42,415 nucleotides of DNA from UBA525 sp964589765 (GTDB lineage Archaea; Nanobdellota; Nanobdellia; Woesearchaeales; UBA525). Of the stretch, positions 6,903 to 14,518 are shown piece by piece. The notes below the pieces were generated by a model, which worked only from the letters and a program-made list of their open reading frames with translations, made no database searches and was not told where the DNA came from. Position 1 is the stretch's first letter. Every line of letters starts with the position of its first letter. The stretch lies in contig CAZPUM010000010.1 in assembly GCA_964589765.1 (NCBI GenBank), positions 1 to 42,415 of the forward strand, given 5' to 3'. A program made the position numbers and the translations under genes.

Positions 6903-8273
6903 TCACTCCTCTGACTCTTCAAGAGCTTCTTCGTACTCTTCTTCGGTTACTTCCTCTACATTACCGTTGAGTTCAGCCCTGAGATATCTTATTTCTTCAT
7001 GGATCTCTTTAACTAAACTTACTGCGTCCTGGAAAGTTGCCTTTGCGTCTTCAACAAGAGTCTGACACTCTTCTGAGCGACCTTCGTTCGTCTCTGCCGA
7101 ATTGCAGGCTTCCCTAGCAGCTTCGTGTGCTTCAGAAGTAGTGTCAAGAAGGTAAGTGTAGTCCTCTAGCAGAGCGTTCAAGTTTGTAGTGTCTGCACCT
7201 GCTTCTTCAAGTCTTTCTGCGAAGCTATAGAGCTTATCTTCAAGGTTGATCATTTTTTGACCGGCCTGTAATACCTTATAGTGGACAATCTTCTGCTTAG
7301 ATAACAGAGTCCATCTCTTCACTTTATTGTGAATTTCTTTCAGCTCTTTTGCGTATGGTTGTAAGTCTTCTCTTGTTGGATTCTCAATAGATTCAACATT
7401 GGATTTAACTGTCTCGACCTCAGACTTAACCTCTTCAAGTTTGGTTATCAGGTCAGTTCTTAGCTCCTCATCCTCGACGTTTGCACCAACGAAGGAAATT
7501 ATTCTATCAACATGTGTGCTCAGGGTTTCAGCAGACCTAATCAGGAAATCTGCAGCTCTTTCTGCGTACTCTTCCTTGATAGATTCACAATCACTAGAAT
7601 CTACGTCACAGTTTGCAAGTCTGTCTCTTACAACACCAAGGTTTCCTCTGGCATCCAGAAATCTATCCTTTCTTTCTTGATAGGTCTCTTTTGCCGCCAA
7701 GAATCTTTCTCTTGCAGAATCAAGAGCTTCAGCTGCTCTCGGAGCAGATACATCTGCTCTGGCAAAAACTCTTTGAGCAATAACTTCGCCTCCTGCCTCA
7801 GCTCTAACAGTTCTTCTGCCTCTTAAATCAACAGTTTCATCCTCGTTAAGCCTTGCTTGTCGGACTCTGTTAACAACAGAACCATCATCGAGGACGTTTC
7901 TTGTCCTGACGCTTCTACCGTAGTCGCCTTCTGTGTTCACACCGCGAGTGACAACACGCGCATCGCCATCATCCGTTCTAACACCTCTTCGGACTGCGAC
8001 ACCACCATCTTCACCTTCAATGACGGTCCGCCAGTGAACGTTCCCTCTTTCATCAACATATCTCTGGCGCTTTATTACAGGTCCTTCATTAGGTGATGCT
8101 GTTCTTGTATTTACTGAAGGTGCTTCTACTGGTTCGTAACCACCCTCAGATGCCCCCTCTTCAGGGGGAAGGCTCTCCGCAGATGTACTCTGCTCCTCTG
8201 CCGAAACAACAGCAGGAAACAGGCTAAGCACAAGCAGTGCGGAGAACAAAATCGCTACTATTTGGTTCTTCAT
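6903..8273 (-). CDS. Secreted protein with beta-repeat and coiled-coil regions, unknown function
   Basis: A 456-aa protein with a clear signal peptide (MKNQIVAILFSALLVLSLF, cleavage likely after VVSA near residue 25). Residues about 65-170 are rich in short Arg/Val strands alternating with Asp-Gly turns (patterns such as RRGVRTDDGDARVVTRGV). Residues about 180-455 are predicted from composition to be long helices/coiled coil, with Cys pairs at C222/C229 and near 385-400 that could form disulphides. No C-terminal membrane anchor is seen, and the tail is Glu-rich. A TATA (tttataaa on the minus strand near 8320) and a gaggt ribosome-binding site before the ATG indicate a leadered transcript. I do not recognise the family. 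Confidence 0.7.
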   Translation of the reverse strand: MKNQIVAILFSALLVLSLFPAVVSAEEQSTSAESLPPEEGASEGGYEPVEAPSVNTRTASPNEGPVIKRQRYVDERGNVHWRTVIEGEDGGVAVRRGVRTDDGDARVVTRGVNTEGDYGRSVRTRNVLDDGSVVNRVRQARLNEDETVDLRGRRTVRAEAGGEVIAQRVFARADVSAPRAAEALDSARERFLAAKETYQERKDRFLDARGNLGVVRDRLANCDVDSSDCESIKEEYAERAADFLIRSAETLSTHVDRIISFVGANVEDEELRTDLITKLEEVKSEVETVKSNVESIENPTREDLQPYAKELKEIHNKVKRWTLLSKQKIVHYKVLQAGQKMINLEDKLYSFAERLEEAGADTTNLNALLEDYTYLLDTTSEAHEAAREACNSAETNEGRSEECQTLVEDAKATFQDAVSLVKEIHEEIRYLRAELNGNVEEVTEEEYEEALEESEE

Positions 8274-8394
8274 TTTGTTTCTACCTCAAATTTTGATGGG
8301 TTAAGATTGATTGTTTTGTTTATAAATAAACTTTCAGGAATCTTCACAGAAAGCTTCAGGAAGCTTTATAACCCTTGAATTTCAATAAAGTGCT

Positions 8395-9039
8395 ATGCGG
8401 TGGATATTGCTGGCCTTGATTTTAATGCCCCATTTTGTTCTTGGCGCCACGATATCAGGAACAGTTTATGATCTTGAACTTAACGAGGTTCCAAACTCGG
8501 TTATTACAATAGATACTGAACCTGAACAGAGAATTGTTGCTAAAGAAGGAGTCTATTCTGTAGAGGTTCCTGAAGGAGAGTACACCTTAGAAACCACTGC
8601 TACCATAAACAACGAAAAATGGGTGGCTTCTGAAACAGTTAAAGTTTCTTTAGGCGGTTCTTATACTATTGATCTTATTCTAATTCCTGATTTTAATCTG
8701 GACGATTTGAATTTGGAATCAGAAGATTACTCATTGGTAGTAGAGGATGAAACTAATGATGATTACCTTTGGGTTATTTTGTTAGGTATCATAACTCTCA
8801 TCGTTGCGGGCGCGATTTTCCTCATAACAAAAAAAGATTCAAAGATTGAAGAAGATGAGTTCGTTTCACAGGTAATCAGTGTTCTTAAGAAACATGGGGG
8901 CAGAGCAACCCAGAAACAACTCAGAAAAGAGTTGCCGTTTTCTGAAGCCAAAGTCTCTTTAGTGATTTCTCAGTTAGAGTCTGAAAATAAAATTAAGAAA
9001 ATCAAAAAGGGAAGAGGGAACATCCTAATTCTGAAGTAA
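8395..9039 (+). CDS. Membrane-anchored protein: extracellular beta-domain, TM, cytosolic winged helix
   Basis: A 214-aa type I membrane protein. A signal peptide (residues 1-17, MRWILLALILMPHFVLG) is followed by a carboxypeptidase-regulatory-like/beta-sandwich region (ATISGTVYDLELNEVPNSVI and EGEYTLETTATI, about 18-95). A transmembrane helix follows (about 124-145, YLWVILLGIITLIVAGAIFL). The cytosolic tail 154-214 looks like a winged helix-turn-helix (VLKKHGGRATQKQLRKELPF then EAKVSLVISQLE and a KKGRGN wing). Similar membrane-linked wHTH proteins occur widely in archaea and are thought to couple surface sensing to transcription, which is inference here. A TATA (ctttataac, near 8362-8370) gives a leaderless start. 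Confidence 0.75.
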   Translation: MRWILLALILMPHFVLGATISGTVYDLELNEVPNSVITIDTEPEQRIVAKEGVYSVEVPEGEYTLETTATINNEKWVASETVKVSLGGSYTIDLILIPDFNLDDLNLESEDYSLVVEDETNDDYLWVILLGIITLIVAGAIFLITKKDSKIEEDEFVSQVISVLKKHGGRATQKQLRKELPFSEAKVSLVISQLESENKIKKIKKGRGNILILK

Positions 9040-10188
9040 TTTTCTTTTTTGAATTAATTGTTTATAATGTTCCAAAATTTCTTTGTCTTGCTTATCCCAG
9101 GGCATTGGTTTCCTAACTTGTAAATCTCCGTGACTGTAAAAGCTTCCCATGGGGTGGTCTTGATTAATACCAACTTCAGTTCCATAGTAAATTATTGGCG
9201 GGTGTGGTTGTTGAAATTGAATAGTGGAAGCCAGTTTGAGCTTTTCTTTGTTATTACCCGCCACAAGAAAAAACCTGTTTGCATCATGGTTGTCTAGGAA
9301 GGTTGGAAGATAATAGTTTTCCGGGAATTTTTTGTAATGATTCTTCAGGAAGTTTTTGAACTTGGATACTTTGTTTTTTTTACCTAGAAGTTCCTGGGCT
9401 TTAAGCATGAAACGAAAGTCCAATAATCCATCTAGTTCTCCAATGTATTCTTTCTGAAGACCGTCAGTAACTTTTCCTTGAATCCACCTAAGAAGTTTTT
9501 TCTTGATACCTATCTTTTTCAGTTCAGAGAACTCTACACCCATAAGCCACACTTCCCCTATGAGAACTGCGTCCGGAAAATCTTTCTTAATCTGTGTATT
9601 GAACTCCTTCCAGAACCTGTGACTTGGTCCAATAGCATAGTCAAGTCTAAAACCGTCAAACCCTTTATCCAGCCAGAATATCGCTGCATCAATTATGTGC
9701 TGTCTGGCTTTTTTGTTTTCGAGGTTCAGTTTCGGAAGTTCTCTTACACCAAAGAAACACCAGTACTTGTCAGGCCATTTTTCCCAATGAAACCAGTCGT
9801 GGTACTCACTGCTAAAGTTTTCTCTGGCATCCATGAAGCTAGGATGCTCAGAACTGCAGTGATTTGGAATAAAATCAGCTATGATTTTCATTCCTTTATC
9901 ATGAACAAGTTTAATCAGCTCTTCGATCTCCTCCATCTTTCCAAATCTTGGTTCTACATCGAAGTAGTCTGTTATTTGGTATCCATGGTACTCAGTTGTT
10001 TTGTAGAAAGGACTAATCCAAATCGTGTTAATTCCTAACTCCTCAAAGTGATGAAACTTATCGATTATTCCTCGAATATTTCCACCTATAAACTCAGATT
10101 TTTCCCATTTTTCAGGTTTGTTGTAACCCGCAAACCTGTCTATGAACACCTGATATATGATTGCATCTTTAAACCATTCTGTTCCCAT
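9025..10188 (-). CDS. GH13 family alpha-amylase/neopullulanase-like glycoside hydrolase
   Basis: A 387-aa single-domain GH13 enzyme without signal peptide, so probably acting on intracellular alpha-glucans such as maltodextrin or glycogen. The four GH13 regions are visible: DFIPNHCSSEH (region I), GFRLDYAIG (catalytic Asp, region II), IGEVWLMG (catalytic Glu, region III) and FLDNHDANRF (region IV). The length is short because no C-terminal beta domain is evident. The 3' end overlaps the convergent winged-helix gene by 15 nt. A TATA-like ttattaaa (10212-10219) lies about 27 nt before the ATG. Confidence 0.9.
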   Translation of the reverse strand: MGTEWFKDAIIYQVFIDRFAGYNKPEKWEKSEFIGGNIRGIIDKFHHFEELGINTIWISPFYKTTEYHGYQITDYFDVEPRFGKMEEIEELIKLVHDKGMKIIADFIPNHCSSEHPSFMDARENFSSEYHDWFHWEKWPDKYWCFFGVRELPKLNLENKKARQHIIDAAIFWLDKGFDGFRLDYAIGPSHRFWKEFNTQIKKDFPDAVLIGEVWLMGVEFSELKKIGIKKKLLRWIQGKVTDGLQKEYIGELDGLLDFRFMLKAQELLGKKNKVSKFKNFLKNHYKKFPENYYLPTFLDNHDANRFFLVAGNNKEKLKLASTIQFQQPHPPIIYYGTEVGINQDHPMGSFYSHGDLQVRKPMPWDKQDKEILEHYKQLIQKRKLLQN

Positions 10189-10257
10189 TAATTTTGACCC
10201 GTTTCTCGTCGTTATTAAATGGTTTGATAATTATGTTCTATATAGCAGGTAAAAATA

Positions 10258-10264
10258 TTTATAT
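10258..10264 (+). promoter_or_regulatory. TATA box of the NAD salvage operon
   Basis: A TATA-like tttatat element with an A-rich upstream region stands about 115 nt before pncB. With the usual archaeal spacing the transcript would start near 10285-10290, inside the palindrome at 10270-10290, leaving a leader of about 90 nt that carries an aaggtg ribosome-binding site before the pncB ATG. Confidence 0.6.
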
Positions 10265-10269
10265 AGTTG

Positions 10270-10290
10270 TTAGTGTATCTCAAACACTAA
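10270..10290. promoter_or_regulatory. Perfect palindrome TTAGTGT-N7-ACACTAA: candidate NrtR operator
   Basis: A 7-bp perfect inverted repeat with a 7-bp spacer lies directly after the TATA box and over the likely transcription start of the NAD operon. This position suits a repressor. The last gene of the operon encodes an NrtR-like Nudix/winged-helix protein, and that family is known in bacteria to bind about 21-bp palindromes in front of NAD genes. A further outer GTTGTT/AACAAC pair flanks it. That this is the NrtR site is inference. Confidence 0.6.
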
Positions 10291-10376
10291 GTAAAAACAA
10301 CATCGTCTGAAAAGAAAGAACAACACCACAAAAAAAGGTCAATGAGTAAGTGTAAATAACACAACAAGGTGAAAAG

Positions 10377-11534
10377 ATGAAAAACCACAAGCACTTCACA
10401 GACAAGTACTTCATAAGGAGCAACGAGATTTTGAAATCCGAAGGAATCAACCCCTGGGTGCGAGCACAGGTTTTCATAAGAAAGGGCCCTGGAACAGTAG
10501 CAGGAATTGAAGAGGCCATCAACCTTATTCTTGAAAATTCAGACTTAGAAAAACACGGCGGAAAAATTTACGCACTGAAAGACGGAGATAAATACGCCCC
10601 CAAAGAGACTCAGATGATTATTGAAGCTCCAATTCAAGACATCATAGAGCTGGAAACAACATACCTCGGAGTAATCACGGCAGCAACAACAATAGCCAAC
10701 GGAGGAAACGAACCCGATTTAGAAAAAGTAACTGAAACGATGTCAAGGGTTGTCGAAGCAACAAAGAATCAACTCGCACCGGAAGGACGCCCCGTAAGTT
10801 ACTTTGGTGCAAGACACTGGCACTGGAGCAAAGATTCTGACCTGGCAAAGGCAGCATATGAAGGAGGGGCCAAGACTTGTAGCACCGACGCAGGCGCAGA
10901 AACATACGGAAGCGTCGGCATGGGAACTATCCCTCACGCTTTGGAAAATATCTACGCATGGAAACACGGAATTAGGAGAGGCGTAGTCGAATCCACCAAA
11001 GCGTTCGACAGAGTCATAGACAAATCCATCCCAAGAATAGCATTAATCGATTATGCCAACCGTGAAGTGGACGACGCAATACAGACAGCAATTGAACTTG
11101 AAGGAAGATTATCTGCTGTCAGAATAGATACTTGCGGAGAGAACCGCTCACAAGGGGTTAGTTCGAGCTCACCCTGCCCAGAAGGAATCAACGAGAAGTA
11201 CTGGGCGTGTAAAGGAGTCAGTATTCTTGGAACTCTTCTGGTAAGGGACGCATTAAACAGAGCAAAATTCAAAGATGTTGGAATCTTTCTCAGCAGTGGA
11301 TTCGGAGACCCTGAGAAAGTAATGGCCTTCTCCGAAGCAGAAGAGATTCTTGGCACAAAACTGTACGATGGCCTAGGAGTTGGCGGAGTGTATGACGCCA
11401 GAATGGCAACCATGGACATCATGGCGGTTGGCAACTCGCCCGAAACAATGATAGAAATCCACAAGGTCGGGCGAGAGTACAAACCAAACAATCGTTTAGA
11501 ACTTGTTACGGAGGTGGAAGAATGGGCCGCTTAA
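10377..11534 (+). CDS. pncB: Nicotinate phosphoribosyltransferase
   Basis: A 385-aa enzyme converting nicotinate and PRPP to nicotinate mononucleotide, the entry step of the Preiss-Handler NAD salvage route. Family segments visible: early ADKY-like HFTDKYFIRSNEIL, the catalytic-site region SYFGARHWHW, DAGAETYGSVGMGTIPHAL, RIDTCGENRSQG and the phosphate-binding ILSS-like FLSSGFGDPEKV plus DGLGVGG. The length is typical of the short archaeal/Thermoplasma-type enzymes. It is the first gene of an operon of seven tightly packed genes that contains all other salvage enzymes. The start ATG has an aaggtg ribosome-binding site, as expected for a leadered transcript. Confidence 0.93.
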   Translation: MKNHKHFTDKYFIRSNEILKSEGINPWVRAQVFIRKGPGTVAGIEEAINLILENSDLEKHGGKIYALKDGDKYAPKETQMIIEAPIQDIIELETTYLGVITAATTIANGGNEPDLEKVTETMSRVVEATKNQLAPEGRPVSYFGARHWHWSKDSDLAKAAYEGGAKTCSTDAGAETYGSVGMGTIPHALENIYAWKHGIRRGVVESTKAFDRVIDKSIPRIALIDYANREVDDAIQTAIELEGRLSAVRIDTCGENRSQGVSSSSPCPEGINEKYWACKGVSILGTLLVRDALNRAKFKDVGIFLSSGFGDPEKVMAFSEAEEILGTKLYDGLGVGGVYDARMATMDIMAVGNSPETMIEIHKVGREYKPNNRLELVTEVEEWAA

Positions 11535-11860
11535 TTCCCTTTATGAACGAAGAATACAGGCCCAGCATTGTGCCTGATATTAATCAGGAAGAACCAGACC
11601 ACATCTATGTTGTTACCCGCGACGACTGGGAGAAAGACAGAACCCATGTCATGGGCTACGCTCGCGGAGACCCCGCGATAATTGAGGCTTTCTACTCTGA
11701 TGAGAAATACAACAACGTCAGAGTTACAGAAGTAGATGTCAGAACAATCACACGAACTATGCTGACAAAGAAACAAGGCCAACAAGCCAGGAAAGCATTG
11801 CTCTTAAGAGAATTAGGACAGCTCGAGAAAGAGTTGTTGGAGGATGAAAAATGGAACTGA
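11522..11860 (+). CDS. Conserved-context protein of the NAD operon, unknown function
   Basis: A 112-aa soluble protein that overlaps pncB by 13 nt and pncA by 10 nt, with a strong ggaggtgg ribosome-binding site before its ATG, so it is certainly translated as part of the NAD operon. The N-terminal half is mixed beta/alpha (DHIYVVTRDDWEKDRTHVMG), and the C-terminal third is a charged helix (KKQGQQARKALLLRELGQLE). It has no membrane segment, no cysteine and no nucleotide-binding motif that I can recognise. Its position between the two first enzymes suggests an accessory or regulatory role in NAD salvage, but that is inference from context only. Confidence 0.8.
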   Translation: MGRLIPFMNEEYRPSIVPDINQEEPDHIYVVTRDDWEKDRTHVMGYARGDPAIIEAFYSDEKYNNVRVTEVDVRTITRTMLTKKQGQQARKALLLRELGQLEKELLEDEKWN

Positions 11861-12522
11861 TTTTTTGGAATGTTGATACACAAAAGGATTTCATGAACCC
11901 TGATGGTTCACTGTATGTACCAGGAGCTGAAGAGATAAAACCAGCGCTGAAAAAACTAACAGAGATAGCAAGAAAGTACAGAATTCAAACAGTAAACACA
12001 GCAGATTGGCACAACAAAGACTCTGAAGAATTATCAAATGAACCAGATTTCGTAAACACTTTCCCACCTCACTGTATTGCAGGTTCTGAAGGCGCGGAGT
12101 TTGTTGATGAAACAAACCCTGATTTAGCATCAATAGTAAACTGGGACCTCGACCCAAGAAAAGATGAGTATTTTCTCGGAAATGGCGGACCTGTGTTGAA
12201 TACATACACAGATATCTTGTGTCAGAAGACCAACGTCATAATAAGAAAAGACAAGTTCGACGTCTTCACAGGAAATCAATACACTGATTTGGTTCTAAAT
12301 ACAATCAATCCTGGTATGGTTGTAGTTTATGGTGTTGCAACGAATGTCTGCGTAGACTTTGCAGTTAAAGGTTTGTTAGAACGCGGAAAAGAGGTCTATG
12401 TTGTTTCGGATGCAATCAAAGAATTACCAAACATTCCTAATCCTGAAAAAGCATGGTACGAAGCAGGCGCAAAGAAAACAACCGTGAATGAACTCGAGGA
12501 ATTAATCAAGAGTTACAGGTGA
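11851..12522 (+). CDS. pncA: Nicotinamidase (isochorismatase fold)
   Basis: A 223-aa amidohydrolase converting nicotinamide to nicotinate and ammonia. Catalytic and metal-binding segments are visible: FWNVDTQKDFMNPDGSLYV (catalytic Asp), TADWHNKDSEE (metal His), a Lys-containing IRKDKFDVFTG (catalytic Lys) and VVYGVATNVCVDFAVKGLL with the nucleophile Cys in the classic VAT-x-VCV context. The length is normal. The start overlaps the upstream gene by 10 nt, and nadE follows after 4 nt. It supplies nicotinate for PncB, and ammonia released could in principle be used by NadE. Confidence 0.93.
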   Translation: MELIFWNVDTQKDFMNPDGSLYVPGAEEIKPALKKLTEIARKYRIQTVNTADWHNKDSEELSNEPDFVNTFPPHCIAGSEGAEFVDETNPDLASIVNWDLDPRKDEYFLGNGGPVLNTYTDILCQKTNVIIRKDKFDVFTGNQYTDLVLNTINPGMVVVYGVATNVCVDFAVKGLLERGKEVYVVSDAIKELPNIPNPEKAWYEAGAKKTTVNELEELIKSYR

Positions 12523-12526
12523 AAAT

Positions 12527-13423
12527 ATGGAACGAATAAAACTCGCAGAAATAGAACCTGAACAGGTTCTGGAAGATATCGGAGCTTTTGTAATCAAAGC
12601 TGTTGGAGAGCTTGGAAAAACCGGTTGCGTTATCGGATTATCAGGAGGAGTTGACAGCACAACAACTGCAGCCATTATCAAGAAAGCTTTTGATAGACAT
12701 AAGGAAGATGCTGGAGTAGAATACAATCTTGTGGGATATATTCTTCCTTCAAAGACAAACAACGGAAAAGATACCGAAGACGGAGTCAAAGTTGCAGAAA
12801 GACTCGGCATCAGATACGAAACACACAGTATAGAAGGAATTATTGAAGCACACGAAAAAACAAACCCTGGAGCAACTTCAGATAAATACCACAGAGGCAA
12901 TCTTTCGAGCAGAGTCAGGGCAAATGTCCTGAACACCAAGGCCGCAACTGAAGACAAACTGGTTGCAGGGACAGGGAACAGAGACGAAGACTACGGGATA
13001 GGTTACTACACATTGTTTGGAGATGGCGCAGTACACATAAGTCCAATAGGCGAACTTCCCAAGAGATTAGTAAGACAGATGGCAGAGCACCTTGGCTTCA
13101 AAGACCTGGCAAACAGAGAACCGACAGCAGGACTCGAACCAGGACAAACAGACTTCAAAGACCTTGGTTACAGATACGATGCCGTTGAACTGATTATCGC
13201 GGGCAAGGACCAAGGTTTCTCAAAAGAAGAGTTGGCAGTCCATCCCCAGGTCAGAGGGATAGTAGAACCACAACTGGAAGAGTACCAAAAAACATTTGGA
13301 AAATACAAATTTAATACAGCGGATGAAATTATATATGATGTTCTCAAAAGACATCAGATAGCAAGAAAAAAAGTGGAGATTGTAAGTCCACCAGTTGCCC
13401 CAATCATGAAGGTGTACAAATGA
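12527..13423 (+). CDS. nadE: NAD+ synthetase, ammonia-dependent form
   Basis: A 298-aa N-type ATP pyrophosphatase that amidates nicotinate adenine dinucleotide to NAD+. The PP-loop is IGLSGGVDSTTTAAII. Further family segments are LPSKTNNGKDTEDG, RVRANVLNTKAAT, LVAGTGNRDEDYGIGYYTLFGDGAV and PIGELPKRLVRQMAEHLG. There is no N-terminal nitrilase (glutaminase) domain, so ammonia is the expected nitrogen donor. It overlaps the downstream Nudix gene by 4 nt (ATGA) and lies 4 nt after pncA. Confidence 0.95.
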   Translation: MERIKLAEIEPEQVLEDIGAFVIKAVGELGKTGCVIGLSGGVDSTTTAAIIKKAFDRHKEDAGVEYNLVGYILPSKTNNGKDTEDGVKVAERLGIRYETHSIEGIIEAHEKTNPGATSDKYHRGNLSSRVRANVLNTKAATEDKLVAGTGNRDEDYGIGYYTLFGDGAVHISPIGELPKRLVRQMAEHLGFKDLANREPTAGLEPGQTDFKDLGYRYDAVELIIAGKDQGFSKEELAVHPQVRGIVEPQLEEYQKTFGKYKFNTADEIIYDVLKRHQIARKKVEIVSPPVAPIMKVYK

Positions 13424-13927
13424 CACAGCCAAAACTAGCAACAGATGTTATCATAGAACACCCCGTGGGAATCGTTCTAATAGAACGAAAGTACGAGCCC
13501 TTTGGGCTCGCAATACCCGGGGGGCATGCGGAACAGGGCATAACCCTGGAACAGAACGCCAGAAAAGAGGCTTTGGAAGAGACCGGACTGGAAGTCAGAC
13601 TTTACAATGAAAGACGTCCAATGACTGTGCGTTCAGAACCAGACCGAGACCCGAGGTACCACATGGTTACAGCAGTTTACATCGGTTGGGCAGAAGGTGT
13701 TGCGAAAGCAGACACAGATGCTAAAGAGGTCAACATTGTGCACAGACATGAACTGTCAAATCTCGTCNNNNNNNNNNCACCCTGAAAAATTCGCATTCCC
13801 AGACCATGTAGACATCTTGAAACATTATCTTTCTGAAAGCACAAAAAGAGTGTATCACAGAATGCCTGATTTTGGTTTTACGTGCGCTGAAGAATACATA
13901 GAGTTCTGTGAGGAGGCTTGGAAATGA
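13420..13927 (+). CDS. Nudix hydrolase of the NAD operon, interrupted by an assembly gap
   Basis: The first 116 codons encode a Nudix domain: PFGLAIPGGHAEQGITL followed by ARKEALEETGLEV. This keeps most of the Nudix box (KEALEE for REuxEE), though the 'GE' glutamate is Ile. At 13768-13777 the sequence is ten Ns, and the frame shifts across them. The remaining 49 codons (HPEKFAFPDHVDILKHYL to EFCEEAWK) continue the same protein in another frame, so the true gap length is not 10 or is a different multiple. The gene overlaps nadE by 4 nt and the next gene by 4 nt, which supports a single intact gene. Substrate is unknown; ADP-ribose, NAD(H) or related nucleotides are likely given the operon (inference). 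Confidence 0.8.
13768..13777. other. Assembly gap (10 Ns)
   Basis: Ten undetermined bases split the Nudix reading frame. Ten is commonly used as a placeholder, and the frame change across it shows the real length differs from 10 modulo 3. Confidence 0.98.
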
Positions 13928-14517
13928 AACTCGGAATAGTAGGAAGGTTCAGGCCACCACATAAAGGAAGTGCACAGGTGCTGGACGACATGTGTAAAAC
14001 TGCCGACAGAGTTGTTATTGGTGTTGGAAGCAGTAACAGGTACAACTACAGATGTCCATTCACGGCTGAAGAGACTGAAGAGATGATAAGAACCTACCTT
14101 GACGGGAGACACACAAACTTCGAAATCGCACACATCCCAGATTCAGGACACATTCCAGGATACGAAGATGGAAAACAGTGGGTGAACGACATAAAAGAAA
14201 GGCTAGGAACACTTGATGGTTTCGTAACAGGCAACCCTTACGTTGCAGGACTGCTAAAAGAACATTACAGGATTATCGAGCCAGAAAGTATTTTGACAAC
14301 AAACGCATATACAGCAATCCACGGGACACCCGTAAGGATGAAGATAGCTATGGGAGGAAATTGGGAAATGCGAGTGCCTAATGAGGTTGTAAAACTAATC
14401 AAAAACAGAGGCTGGGACCAAAGAATTAGGAGAGAGTTTGGTCAAAAAATCCAGACAAAAGGGTTTTTCCTTTACACAAACGCGCACATGGAACAACAAT
14501 ACATAATGACCAGTTAG
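13924..14517 (+). CDS. nadM: Nicotinamide/nicotinate mononucleotide adenylyltransferase (NadM-like)
   Basis: A 197-aa cytidylyltransferase-fold enzyme expected to join NMN/NaMN and ATP to form the dinucleotide. The N-terminal strand and loop KLGIVGRFRPPHKGSAQVL correspond to the GRFqPfHkGH start of archaeal NadM, but the second His of the HxGH motif is Ser. The C-terminal segment AIHGTPVRMKIAMGGNWEMRVP matches the isgTeiRemm-g-wexlVP signature. A possible TTG start lies 6 nt upstream (13918), but the ATG at 13924 has aggagg (13911-13916) at 7 nt spacing and overlaps the Nudix stop (ATGA). It completes the route nicotinamide-nicotinate-NaMN-NaAD-NAD with PncA, PncB and NadE. Confidence 0.88.
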   Translation: MKLGIVGRFRPPHKGSAQVLDDMCKTADRVVIGVGSSNRYNYRCPFTAEETEEMIRTYLDGRHTNFEIAHIPDSGHIPGYEDGKQWVNDIKERLGTLDGFVTGNPYVAGLLKEHYRIIEPESILTTNAYTAIHGTPVRMKIAMGGNWEMRVPNEVVKLIKNRGWDQRIRREFGQKIQTKGFFLYTNAHMEQQYIMTS

Positions 14518-14518
14518 T

